Shown here: piece by piece, positions 1 to 8,809 of the stretch
Layout of the letters: each line of letters starts with the position of its first letter
Numbering within the stretch: the stretch's first letter is position 1
From: Natronorubrum halophilum
GTDB lineage: Archaea; Halobacteriota; Halobacteria; Halobacteriales; Natrialbaceae
Assembly (NCBI RefSeq): GCF_003670115.1
Contig: NZ_QQTY01000001.1
Coordinates: forward strand, 248,001-312,000
Reading direction: 5' to 3'
DNA length: 64,000 nt
Made by a program: the position numbers and the translations under genes
Notes under the pieces: generated by a model
What the model saw: only the letters and a program-made list of their open reading frames with translations
Database searches by the model: none
What the model was told of the DNA's origin: nothing

Positions 1-1206
1 TCCGCACATCAGGGTCGAGAAATAGTCGTCGATCGCGATCACCTCAGTCCGGTGGTCCACCGCGCGGAACCCGTCGGACGTGGCCCCGTGTTAGAGCGAC
101 TGCTCGACGAGTTCGAACCCGTGTTCGACAGCGAACTGCCGCCGCCGATCGCCGTCGACGGTCCGGCGGGGTCGGGAACGTCGGCGATCGTCACCGCGCT
201 GTTCGACGCGCTGAACGAGCGACTCGGCGAATCGACCCGGACGATCGGCACGACGACGCGCGCCGGGAGCATGGGTCCGATCACGTGGTTCGTCTACGTC
301 GACGGCCGACGCGTCGAGAGCGCCTTCGCCTTCTATCGGACCGTGCTATCGGTGCTGTCCACCGAATCCGTTCCCGCGAGCGGCGTCGGTACCGACGAGT
401 TTCGAGAGCGGCTTCGCGATCGACTCGATCGACCGAACCACCGCGCCGTGATCGCTCTCGATCACCACGACGAGCCCGAAACCCTCTCCTACGGACGGGT
501 CCGTGACCTGCTCGAGCCGGTCGACGGGAGCGTCTCGACCGTCGCAGTCGGGCAGACCGTCCCCGATCGGTGGGACGACGAACAGCCCACCGTTTCCGTT
601 CCGGACTACCGCCATCACGAACTCGTCGACATCGTTACCGATCGCGCCTCGACCGGCCTCGCGGCGGGCGCGCTGGCCCACGAATCGGCCCGTGAGCTGG
701 CGACCTGGGCCGAGGGTAACGCTCACGACGCGCTCGCGGCCCTGTTCGGTGCCGGCGTGCTCGCGAACGCAGAGGGAAGCGATCGGCTCGAATCACACCA
801 CCTCGAGACGGCTCGAGCCGACGTCCCCGACAACGGCGTACACCTCGATCGGGCGCTCGCCCTCTCGGAAACGCGCCAGCGAGTCCTGCTGGATCTCATC
901 GCCGTCGACTCGACCGACACGCCCATCCGTGACGTCGCGACGAAGATCGCCGATCGCTCCTCGCTGACGACGGGGACGGTCAAACGGTTTCTCTACGAAC
1001 TCGCTGATCGCGGCGTCATCGAGCGCGTTCCGCTGCCCGCAAACGGGAGCGGCCGGCGGCCCAGCGCTGTCGTCCCGCGATTTCCGACGATCGCGTTTCG
1101 CGCGCTGGGACCGGATTCGAACGGAGACGAAACCGAGGCCGACGGTGCGAGCGAGGGCGAAGCGGCGGAGACGCCTCACGGCGACCTTCCAGATTCGTCG
1201 CCCTGA
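1..1206 (+). CDS. Orc1/Cdc6-family AAA protein, 5' partial, degenerate P-loop
   Basis: The reading frame is open to the window edge. The residues before the first possible start (GTG at 52) read like the family's N-terminal 'VVHR' region, so the gene probably begins outside the window. Orc1/Cdc6 proteins bind origins and load the replicative helicase. An AAA core is visible (GPAGSGTSA, then AVIALDHHDE as a Walker-B-like strand), followed by a C-terminal winged helix (SLTTGTVKRFLYELADRGV). The P-loop carries Thr where Lys is expected and the Walker B acidic pair is altered, so ATPase activity is doubtful. Haloarchaea carry many Orc paralogs and this may be a divergent one. It is convergent with the DUF368 gene. 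Confidence 0.7.
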   Translation, partial: SAHQGREIVVDRDHLSPVVHRAEPVGRGPVLERLLDEFEPVFDSELPPPIAVDGPAGSGTSAIVTALFDALNERLGESTRTIGTTTRAGSMGPITWFVYVDGRRVESAFAFYRTVLSVLSTESVPASGVGTDEFRERLRDRLDRPNHRAVIALDHHDEPETLSYGRVRDLLEPVDGSVSTVAVGQTVPDRWDDEQPTVSVPDYRHHELVDIVTDRASTGLAAGALAHESARELATWAEGNAHDALAALFGAGVLANAEGSDRLESHHLETARADVPDNGVHLDRALALSETRQRVLLDLIAVDSTDTPIRDVATKIADRSSLTTGTVKRFLYELADRGVIERVPLPANGSGRRPSAVVPRFPTIAFRALGPDSNGDETEADGASEGEAAETPHGDLPDSSP

Positions 1207-1281
1207 TCGGGACTCGAGGTTCGAAGAACGTGTTTTTCAGCAGGCGGGCGAATCGGATTCGAGAGTCGAAGAATCCGGTAT

Positions 1282-2208
1282 TCAGTACTCGAGATCGTCG
1301 GTGTACCAGTCGACGACGAAGACGGCTCCGGCACCGATAACACCGGCGATGACGGCGACGATCGGCGTCCCCAGTGCGGTCTCGTCGAAATTCCGGCCGA
1401 CTTCTGCGACCGGGAGCCGAAGCGACCCGACCATCAAACTCACCAGAAAGGCGAGCGTCGCCGATCGGTAGTGCTCGAGGGCGTAGCCCACCGCGTGGGC
1501 CATCGTGAACAGGCCGATCAGCGCGCCGACGCCGAAGACGGAGACGACCGTCCCCGCCTCGATCACGGGTGCGAACGCGTCGCCGTTGACCAGTCCGATC
1601 AGCCCGTCGACGAACTCGCTCAGGATCCCGGTCATGTACTCGTACTGACCGAGAATGAGGAGGAAGAAGGCACCTGAGACGCCCGGCAAGATCATCGCAC
1701 AGATCGCGACCGCGCCGGCGATAAAGACGATGAGCATTCCGTGTGAGGTCCCGTTGGTAGTTACGCCCGTGACGAGAAAGGCGATGGCGATTGCGGCGAT
1801 CGAGATGAGGACGCGCTGGGGCGTCCAGGTCTCGACTTCGCCGTAGAGCACGATCGCCGACGCCGCGATCAAGCCGAAGAAAAAGCCGTAGGTCGGCACC
1901 GGATACGTCGTCGCCGCCTCGTGCATCACCCGCGAGAGGATCACGATCGCCGTTGCAACCCCTAATCCGAGCGCGATCAGGAACGGAATATCCATTCGTT
2001 CGAGTTCGGTCCGAAGGGCCGCTCGAGCCTCGGGATCGTGAACCCGCAGGGCCGGTCGAAAGGCCCGGGGATCGACCGCCGTGATCGCACGGATCAGTCG
2101 ATCGTAGATGCCGACGATCAGCGCGATCGTCCCACCCGATACGCCGGGGACGACGTCGGCCGCCCCCATCGAGAATCCTTTCAGATAGACGGCGAGAAAT
2201 TCACGCAT
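1282..2208 (-). CDS. DUF368 family polytopic membrane protein (PopT-like)
   Basis: 308 aa with about eight hydrophobic segments. The two family signatures are PGVSGGTIA near residue 22 and LPGVSGAF near the middle. DUF368 proteins have been linked to recycling of undecaprenyl phosphate across bacterial membranes. In archaea the equivalent cargo would be dolichyl phosphate, which is inference. It lies about 140 bp beyond the 3' end of aglB on the same strand, and AglB releases dolichyl (pyro)phosphate outside the cell, so the pairing fits carrier recycling. The ATG at 2208 starts MREFLAVYLKGF, the usual family N-terminus. Confidence 0.85.
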   Translation of the reverse strand: MREFLAVYLKGFSMGAADVVPGVSGGTIALIVGIYDRLIRAITAVDPRAFRPALRVHDPEARAALRTELERMDIPFLIALGLGVATAIVILSRVMHEAATTYPVPTYGFFFGLIAASAIVLYGEVETWTPQRVLISIAAIAIAFLVTGVTTNGTSHGMLIVFIAGAVAICAMILPGVSGAFFLLILGQYEYMTGILSEFVDGLIGLVNGDAFAPVIEAGTVVSVFGVGALIGLFTMAHAVGYALEHYRSATLAFLVSLMVGSLRLPVAEVGRNFDETALGTPIVAVIAGVIGAGAVFVVDWYTDDLEY

Positions 2209-2350
2209 TGCACGAGCGTATTCCGGACGGGAGCAAAAGGCTTCTCACTTGTGTAGCGGACTGCATCGTGTCGGGTGACAGATCGAAGCCGAACGTGGAA
2301 TTCGTCGGTGCGATCACCGCGGATCGCGGCGCGAAGCGCGGGTACCGATC

Positions 2351-5300
2351 TCAGTTCTCTTCGGCGGCGGCTTCGTCGGTTTCGTTGCCGGCGGTTTCGT
2401 TGCCGGCGGTCTCGTTGCCGGCGGACTCGTTCCCATCGGACTCGTTTCCGGTAGACTCGTTCCCGTCGGATCCGTTCTCGTCCGTCCCGTCGTCCGGAAC
2501 CTCCGATTCGGATTCGTTGTCCGCCGGCTCCTCGAGTTGGGTCTGTTCGAACTCGATGTCGTCGATCGTCTCGCCCTGGACCACCGCCGTCTCGGGAACG
2601 GATAGCTGTCCCTCGTAGCCCTCTTCGCCGGGCACGCCGACGGAAACGGTGTAGTCACCGAGCGCCTCGACGCTGCTGTTCGTGTAGCCGTCCTCGACGC
2701 CCAGTTCATCGTTCGTCGCGTACGGAACGGTCACCTCGAAGGAGCCGTCCGCGGCGAGTTCGACCTCCTGCGTGTAGTTGAACGTCCGATCGGCGTTCGT
2801 CTCGAGTTCGAGTTCGACGTGAACCGTTGCGTCGTCGCCGAGCAAGTCGTCCTCGTCGTCGACGGTGCCGGCGATAGTCGCCCCCTCGACGCGCTCGAAG
2901 GTCTTTACCGCAGCACTTCGTTGAGCATCGAAAAGGACGGTGGACGGATTCTGTTGGAGCCGGAGCGCCCCCTGCTGGCTCTCCGGTCGGTTGATCCGGA
3001 CCGCGGGATTGCCCTCTCCGGGCGGAGCCAGCTGGCCACCCGAAACGTAGAGGACGTCGCCGTTCTCGTACCCCATCGATTCTAACTGCTGGGCCGTCTG
3101 TGGTTGGAACGCCTGCTCGTGGTACACTTCCGCGTAGCTGACGAAGAAGGCCGTTCCGGCATCTTCGTTCTCGTGGACGGTCCGGTAGTGTTCCATCCCC
3201 GATGCGTCGTCGAAGTACAGCTTGGACAACATCGTGTTGTCGTAGGGCACCTCGCCGAACGCCTCCGAGAGATTATCCGCGTGAAGCGGCTCGTCCCCGA
3301 GATCCTCCGCCGTCACGAAGTGGCTGTAGTCCGGCTCCGTCCACTCCGTGATCGCGTGGAACTTGCCGCCGGCCATCGCGTGGTCGATCATCACGTACCG
3401 AATCTCCTCGTGAGTCGCGTCCTCGGCCATCGCCTCGAGTTCCTCGTTCGAGCGCAGGGCGTTCTCGTCGTCGAGCGGCGACTCGCCGGCGGCGATCGTA
3501 TCGAGGACCAACTCGCCTTGCTCTTCGGACTCGGCGGTCAGGAACGCCGAGGACGAACGGGCGTTTTGCTGGAACGGGTTCGAGTGGGGGATCCGCTCGC
3601 CCTGGGTCGTTATCAGGTGACCGTAGTCCCACCACGACATCACGCCGTAGGCCCCCTGGGGATAGTCGTAATCACCACCGTCGGGATACTCGTAGGTGCC
3701 GAAGTAGTCGAGCTCGCTGGCGTTGTCCGCGCCGCCCCAGTTACCCGGTTCGGGCGTGTTTTCGGCGAGCCAGTGGTTCGATTCCTGCCAGTGCATGGCG
3801 TCTTGACTCGGACCGACGTTCTCGCCGCGGTCCCACGCCGTCGCGTTTTCGCCGGCCATCGGCGGCAGCAACGGCGCGAACAGGAGCAAGACGACCATCA
3901 ACAGGACGATGACCTGGTAGGTTTCGACCTGCCGGAGCGAGTCGACGCCGCCCTCGAGGTCGAGGTCGAAAAGGCGGACCACGTCGGCGATGAAGGCGGC
4001 GTTGACGACGGCGACCGCCAGGACGAGGTAGTAGCTGAACCGGACCTGGGTTGCCGTCATGCTGATCAGGAACAGCGACCAGACGATGACCAGCGTGTAC
4101 TCGGCGCGGTAGTCGCGACCGAAGAACGGTCGCGCGACGAGGAGCGCGAGTCCCAAGAGCATCGTGAAGAACGCCGCACCGAACTCGTCGGAGACGTAAC
4201 TCGTGAAGTCGTCCGGCGGCTGGGCTTCCGAGATCGTGAGCGTGCTCGTGCTCGGATCGATCGGCAGCAGTCGGCCCGTGAGGTTCCCGATCAGGGTACT
4301 GTACAGGTCGGGCAGCGCGAGCCACATGACGAGCATCGCGACGCCGGCGATGCCGCCGATCGCGAGGGGGTAGTACCGGCGGTCGAGGTCGCGCTCGTTC
4401 CAGGTGCGGGCGAGCCAGGCCATGAACAGACAACCGACGGCGACGAGGGCCGCGGTCAGCGGCTGGAGAACGCCGAAACTCGAGACGCTGAATCCGATTT
4501 CTTCGATCAGGAGCAGCGTAATGATTGTGGTCACGCCGAGGCTGACCGCGCCGACGAAGGCGACGTGGTCCGGGGAGATACCGCGGAGGTAGTCGAGACA
4601 GAGCTGGATCGCAAAGAAGACGCCGAAGATGCCGATGAGAACGATTGCAGACGGCCACGCCCAGACGTACAGCGACAGGGCGAACCCCGCGAGGACGCTG
4701 TAGATCGTCGGCGTGCGGAGCGCGTCCCAGTCCCGGTCGACGACCAGTTCGTAGATCGGCTGTTCCCGCTCGGCCACGCGGAGGGCGACCATCATCCCGA
4801 GGACGGCGATCGCCATAAAGAGCACCTCGCCGACGTGGTGGTCGAGCTGCCCGACCGTCGATCGCGAAAGGAACGACCCGGGTGCGAGCGCGAGGACGAT
4901 GATCGCGCTGATTCCGCCGATCGTGCCGCCGAGTCGACGCCCCATGTAGAACACGGGGACCGCGACCAGCGCGGCCATCGCCGGAATCGCGAGCAACGCG
5001 ACGGTGTACAGGGTTTCCGCCGACGGATCGCCGAGGCCGACGATCATCGCAACGGTGACGATAAGCTGGTCGAACAGCGTACCGAACTGGCCGACGTAGT
5101 TGCCCGTCGGGAACCCGGTCCAGATCTCGTAGGGCATCGTATTCGGGTAGTTCTCGGCGGTCCACTCGAGCGTTCGCCAGTGGTACCACGAGTCGACGCC
5201 GGCGAGGGCAGGCGTTCCGTCGTCGGTGACGAATCGGTCGTACGACTGGGTTCGTACCCAGAACATAAACAGCATCACGGCCCCGAGAACGGGGATGTGA

Positions 5301-5377
5301 TACCACTTGGCCCACGTCTCGAGGAAGGACGAGGACGTTTCGGCCCCTTCCTCAGCGCGTTCGGTGTCCGTACTCAT
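2351..5377 (-). CDS. aglB: Dolichyl-phosphooligosaccharide-protein glycosyltransferase AglB (STT3)
   Basis: 1008 aa. AglB moves lipid-linked glycans onto Asn of N-X-S/T sequons on the outer membrane face. Visible parts are a first TM segment (about residues 28-42), an early acidic motif GVDSWYHWR (Asp62), a DHH motif in the second external loop (QLDHHVGEV), roughly a dozen TM helices to about residue 510, the WWDYG catalytic motif near residue 580, and a soluble C-terminal domain with beta-sandwich-like stretches. The tail (about the last 55 residues) is an acidic Asn-Glu-Ser/Thr-rich repeat with eight sequons, encoded by imperfect 15-bp DNA repeats. It anchors the neighbouring glycan island. 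Confidence 0.96.
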   Translation of the reverse strand: MSTDTERAEEGAETSSSFLETWAKWYHIPVLGAVMLFMFWVRTQSYDRFVTDDGTPALAGVDSWYHWRTLEWTAENYPNTMPYEIWTGFPTGNYVGQFGTLFDQLIVTVAMIVGLGDPSAETLYTVALLAIPAMAALVAVPVFYMGRRLGGTIGGISAIIVLALAPGSFLSRSTVGQLDHHVGEVLFMAIAVLGMMVALRVAEREQPIYELVVDRDWDALRTPTIYSVLAGFALSLYVWAWPSAIVLIGIFGVFFAIQLCLDYLRGISPDHVAFVGAVSLGVTTIITLLLIEEIGFSVSSFGVLQPLTAALVAVGCLFMAWLARTWNERDLDRRYYPLAIGGIAGVAMLVMWLALPDLYSTLIGNLTGRLLPIDPSTSTLTISEAQPPDDFTSYVSDEFGAAFFTMLLGLALLVARPFFGRDYRAEYTLVIVWSLFLISMTATQVRFSYYLVLAVAVVNAAFIADVVRLFDLDLEGGVDSLRQVETYQVIVLLMVVLLLFAPLLPPMAGENATAWDRGENVGPSQDAMHWQESNHWLAENTPEPGNWGGADNASELDYFGTYEYPDGGDYDYPQGAYGVMSWWDYGHLITTQGERIPHSNPFQQNARSSSAFLTAESEEQGELVLDTIAAGESPLDDENALRSNEELEAMAEDATHEEIRYVMIDHAMAGGKFHAITEWTEPDYSHFVTAEDLGDEPLHADNLSEAFGEVPYDNTMLSKLYFDDASGMEHYRTVHENEDAGTAFFVSYAEVYHEQAFQPQTAQQLESMGYENGDVLYVSGGQLAPPGEGNPAVRINRPESQQGALRLQQNPSTVLFDAQRSAAVKTFERVEGATIAGTVDDEDDLLGDDATVHVELELETNADRTFNYTQEVELAADGSFEVTVPYATNDELGVEDGYTNSSVEALGDYTVSVGVPGEEGYEGQLSVPETAVVQGETIDDIEFEQTQLEEPADNESESEVPDDGTDENGSDGNESTGNESDGNESAGNETAGNETAGNETDEAAAEEN
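2372..2480 (-). repeat. Tandem 15-bp repeat encoding the AglB sequon tail
   Basis: Imperfect repeats of about 15 bp, reading GN-E-(S/T)-x units on the minus strand, lie inside the 3' end of aglB. The last three units are nearly identical at the DNA level, which suggests recent expansion by slippage. Confidence 0.75.
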
Positions 5378-5512
5378 TAGGTTTCAACAGACACAAGTCA
5401 AGAATAAGCCTTGTCATCTATTCGCGGTGTTTCATGTCGAATTCGATGACAGTCAGGACGATCGCTGTGGTATCCATAACACTGACGGCGAACGCTCTGG
5501 TACGGACGCTTC

Positions 5513-6433
5513 ATGTACGTCTCGGTCGTGCTCTGTACCTACGCCCTCGATGCGTACGACGACTTCCGTGAAGCCGCGACGAGCATCCTCGAGCAGACGT
5601 ACGACGAGGTCGAACTCGTCGTCGTCGTCGACGGCGTGGAGGCAGTCTACGAGCGCGCACTCGAGGACTTCGACGGGCGTGAGGACGTCCTCGTCCACTG
5701 CAACGACGAGAATCGCGGGCTGCTGGCGAGCCGAAATCGCGGCGTCGAACTCGCGAGCGGCGACGTGGTGGCGTTCCTCGACGACGACGCCGTCGCCGAC
5801 GAGACGTGGCTCGAGTCGCTCGTCGACGCCTACGAGGAGGAGCACGCGATCGCGGCGGGCGGGAAGATGACGCCCCGATGGCTCGCCGGAACGCCGGAGT
5901 TCCTCCCCGAAGAGTTCTACTGGCTCGTCGGCGTGACCCACCGCGGATTCGCCGACGGCGAGGGCGAGGTTCGAAACACGTTCGGCTCGAACCTCTCCTT
6001 CCGTCGCGACGTGTTCCGGAACCTCGGCGGGTTCGATACGGACATCGGCGGCCGAAAGGGCGAGAAAAACCTGCAGGGCGGGGAGACGGAGCTGTGCGCG
6101 CGGATGCAACGCGAGTACGGCCGCGGCGTCTGGTACGTTCCCGACGCGACGGTCGAACACAAGGTCTTCGAGTACCGAACCGATCCGAGCTGGCTGCTCG
6201 AGCGCGCGTTCTGGCAGGGCTACTCGAAGCGGGCGATGGCGACGCTCGTGCCGGACTCGAGCGACGAGGAGAGCGAATTTCTCGGTCAACTCCTCTTCGA
6301 CTCCGTCCCCGACCGAACGCGGGGCCTCGTAACCGAGCCGCGCGGCGAACGGGCGAAGCAACTGTTCGCGCTGTTCGCCTTCACCGCCGCCGTGGGAGTC
6401 GGCTATCTGTACGGGCTCGTCCGATACCGATGA
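5513..6433 (+). CDS. AglG-like family 2 glycosyltransferase
   Basis: 306 aa. A GT-A fold begins at residue 1 (MYVSVVLCTYALDAYDDF), the nucleotide-sugar/metal motif is FLDDDAVAD near residue 88, and an acceptor-side motif FLPEEFYWLVG follows. One C-terminal membrane helix is present (FTAAVGVGYLYGLV). This arrangement matches haloarchaeal AglG-type enzymes, which add a glucuronic acid to dolichyl-phosphate glucose on the cytoplasmic face. The actual sugar cannot be read from sequence. It is divergent from aglB and the first gene of a run to about 9.77 kb. Its stop overlaps the next start (ATGA). A close paralog sits at 20585. Confidence 0.88.
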   Translation: MYVSVVLCTYALDAYDDFREAATSILEQTYDEVELVVVVDGVEAVYERALEDFDGREDVLVHCNDENRGLLASRNRGVELASGDVVAFLDDDAVADETWLESLVDAYEEEHAIAAGGKMTPRWLAGTPEFLPEEFYWLVGVTHRGFADGEGEVRNTFGSNLSFRRDVFRNLGGFDTDIGGRKGEKNLQGGETELCARMQREYGRGVWYVPDATVEHKVFEYRTDPSWLLERAFWQGYSKRAMATLVPDSSDEESEFLGQLLFDSVPDRTRGLVTEPRGERAKQLFALFAFTAAVGVGYLYGLVRYR

Positions 6434-7428
6434 CCGCCGCGAGGGCCCCGCCGACGGTGCTCTGGCTCACCCCCGACAAACCGGCGGATATCAGCGTCGG
6501 GCGCCGGCGTATCGCCGACCACCTTGCGAACGAGGGCTTCGCGGTGACCGTGCGCGGAACGACGCCGAAGACGGTGTTGCGATCGCTTCGAGAGGGCGGA
6601 CGCTACGACATCGTCGTCGGGACGACGCGCGCGGGCGCTATCGCCGGCGCGGTCCTGAAACTCGCGACCGGGACGCCCCTGGTCGTCGACCACGTCGATC
6701 CGATCAGACAGTTCGAGGAGAACAATCCCCGCTGGCTCGCCGAAATCGTCCGCCGCCTCGAGAACGCGGCGTTTCGCGTCTCGGACCACACGCTGTACGT
6801 CTATGCCGAAGAGCGCGAGCGCGTCGGTCGCTTCGCAGCCGCGACGAAGACGGATCTCGGCGTCGAGTTCGACCGGTTCGCGAATCCGTCACCGGAGGCG
6901 CTCTCGAGGGCCGAATCGACGCTCGACGCGCACGGTGCGGAACGCGTCGCGATCTACGTCGGCGGACTCGAGCCGATCTACCGCATCCGGGAACTGCTCG
7001 CCGCGGCGAGGGAGCTCGCGGACGACGAGTGGACGCTCGTCGTCCTCGGCGCGGGATCGCTCTCGGACCTCGTCGAGCGAACGGCGGCGGCGCACGAGAA
7101 CGTCGTCTTCCCGGGGACGGTTCCGCACGAGGACGTGCCGGGGTATCTCCGCGCCGCCGACGTCGGCGTCTGTCTCGTCGACGACCCGCACACGCTGAAG
7201 GTCCTCGAGTACGGCGCTGCCGGACTGCCGACCGTGCAGGTTCGCGGTCGCGCCGAGGATCGGTTCGACGGACTCGTCGAGTTCTGCGACGCGACGCCGA
7301 CGGGAATCGCCCGCGCCGTCGAGCGCGCCGCGGGGACCGACCCGGAGCCGCTTCGGTCGTTCGCTCGAGGCTTCGAGTGGTCGAATATCGCCGAAACATA
7401 TAAGAAAGTCATCACAACCGTGAAATGA
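6430..7428 (+). CDS. Family 4 glycosyltransferase (GT-B)
   Basis: 332 aa. The ATG at 6430 overlaps the upstream stop, indicating translational coupling; the open frame upstream of it is a shadow. The N-terminal Rossmann half has VLWLTPDKPADISVGRRR and a long helix. The C-terminal half has the GT-B donor region: an IYVGGLEPIYRIRELLAA strand-helix, VVLGAG, FPGTVPHEDVPGYLRAADV and VLEYGAAGLP (the E-x-x-x-A-G-x-P-type nucleotide-binding segment). It probably extends the lipid-linked glycan begun by the preceding AglG-like enzyme. Substrate unknown. Confidence 0.85.
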   Translation: MTAARAPPTVLWLTPDKPADISVGRRRIADHLANEGFAVTVRGTTPKTVLRSLREGGRYDIVVGTTRAGAIAGAVLKLATGTPLVVDHVDPIRQFEENNPRWLAEIVRRLENAAFRVSDHTLYVYAEERERVGRFAAATKTDLGVEFDRFANPSPEALSRAESTLDAHGAERVAIYVGGLEPIYRIRELLAAARELADDEWTLVVLGAGSLSDLVERTAAAHENVVFPGTVPHEDVPGYLRAADVGVCLVDDPHTLKVLEYGAAGLPTVQVRGRAEDRFDGLVEFCDATPTGIARAVERAAGTDPEPLRSFARGFEWSNIAETYKKVITTVK

Positions 7429-7449
7429 TGCGACATTGGAGTTGTCGAC

Positions 7450-8808
7450 ATGGACGATATCCTTCTCGTGACCGTCGACTCCCTCCGCGCGGATCACGTC
7501 GGCTGGCACGGCTACGCGCGGAACACGACGCCGAACCTGGACGACCTCGCGGACCGCGGACACACCTGTACCAACGCGTTCGCCCACGCCTGCAGCACTC
7601 GACCCTCGTTCCCGTCGATCCTCACGTCGTCGTACGCGCTCATGTACGGCGGCTACGAGCGGCTCTCCGAGGATCGGACGCTGGTCTCGGAGGCGTTCGA
7701 CGACGCCGGCTACCGGACGGCCGGGTTTCACTCGAACCTCTACCTGAGCGCCGATTTCGGGTACGACCGCGGCTTCGACGAGTTCTACGATTCCAAGACG
7801 GACCCCTCGGCGACCGCGCGACTCCGACAACTCGTCAAAGATCAGTTGGACTCGGACGGGATGCTGTACCGGACGCTCGCTCGAGCCTTCGAGACCGCCG
7901 AGCGAACCGCGGGCGCGAACGTCGGCTCGGCGTACGTGAGCGCGGACGAAATCACCGACCGCGCGCTCGAGTGGGCGAACGCCGTCGAAGGCGACGGTCC
8001 CCGGTTCATGTGGGTCCACTACATGGACGTCCACCATCCGTACGTCCCGCCCGAGCGCCATCAGCGCGCCTTCCGCGACGAGCCGATCGGCGACCGGCGG
8101 GCGATCAAACTCCGCCGGAAGATGATCGAGTCGCCCGGCGAGGTTACCGACGGGGAACTCGCGGACATCGTCGACCTCTACGACGCGGAGATCCGCTTTA
8201 CCGACGAGCAGATCGGCCGCCTGATCGAAACCGTTCGAGACTCGTGGGACGGCGCGACGGTGACGGTCACGGCCGACCACGGGGAGGAGTTCCTCGACCA
8301 CGGACAGTTCAGCCACTACGCGACGTTTTACGACGAGGTGCTTCACGTCCCGCTGCTGTACGACGACGGCTCCGGCGACGGCGGGGAACACGACGACCTC
8401 GTCGGCCTCCTCGACGTCGCGCCGACGCTGGTCGACGGTGCGGGGCTCGAGCAGCCCCCGACCTTCCGCGGGGAGAGCCTGCGGTCGCTGTTCGACGGCG
8501 GCGGGTGGTCCAGAGACCGCGTCGTCGGCGACTGGGAGAACACGAATTCGGGAGAGCGACGCTTCTCCTACCGCGACCGCGAGTGGAAGTACATCCGCAC
8601 CGCCGAGGGCGAGGAACTGTACGACCTGCGGGCCGATCCCGACGAGCGGGAGAACGTCGTCGACGCGGAACCGGAAGCCCTCGAGCGCGCCCGGGCCGCG
8701 ATCGACGAGCACGAACGGGCGGTCGACGAGACCGAAACCGACCTCGGCGACGTCGAGATGGACGAAGACGTCAAAGAACGACTGCGCGACCTCGGCTACC
8801 AGGAGTGA
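7450..8808 (+). CDS. Alkaline phosphatase/sulfatase-superfamily hydrolase, Thr at the nucleophile position
   Basis: 452 aa. Metal-site strands typical of the superfamily are visible: LLVTVDSLRADHVGWHGY at the start, VTADHGEEFLDHG near residue 277, and a C-terminal region ending RLRDLGYQE. In formylglycine sulfatases the nucleophile lies in C-x-P-x-R. Here the aligned stretch is TRPSFPSILTS, with Thr at that site and Phe for Arg, so a phosphatase or phospho/phosphoglycerol-transferase mechanism fits better than a sulfatase (inference). No signal peptide is seen. It starts 21 bp after the GT4 gene and is followed by a GT2 gene after 1 bp, so it belongs to the glycan operon. Confidence 0.82.
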   Translation: MDDILLVTVDSLRADHVGWHGYARNTTPNLDDLADRGHTCTNAFAHACSTRPSFPSILTSSYALMYGGYERLSEDRTLVSEAFDDAGYRTAGFHSNLYLSADFGYDRGFDEFYDSKTDPSATARLRQLVKDQLDSDGMLYRTLARAFETAERTAGANVGSAYVSADEITDRALEWANAVEGDGPRFMWVHYMDVHHPYVPPERHQRAFRDEPIGDRRAIKLRRKMIESPGEVTDGELADIVDLYDAEIRFTDEQIGRLIETVRDSWDGATVTVTADHGEEFLDHGQFSHYATFYDEVLHVPLLYDDGSGDGGEHDDLVGLLDVAPTLVDGAGLEQPPTFRGESLRSLFDGGGWSRDRVVGDWENTNSGERRFSYRDREWKYIRTAEGEELYDLRADPDERENVVDAEPEALERARAAIDEHERAVDETETDLGDVEMDEDVKERLRDLGYQE

Positions 8809-8809
8809 G

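Noticed and set aside
2372-2480. Short regular repeats resembling a CRISPR array
   Set aside because: They are in-frame 15-bp repeats without spacers, encoding the AglB tail.
3104-5380. Long plus-strand open frame opposite aglB (758 codons)
   Set aside because: Arg/Asp/Val-rich antisense product of a GC-rich gene; AglB on the other strand has full family motifs.
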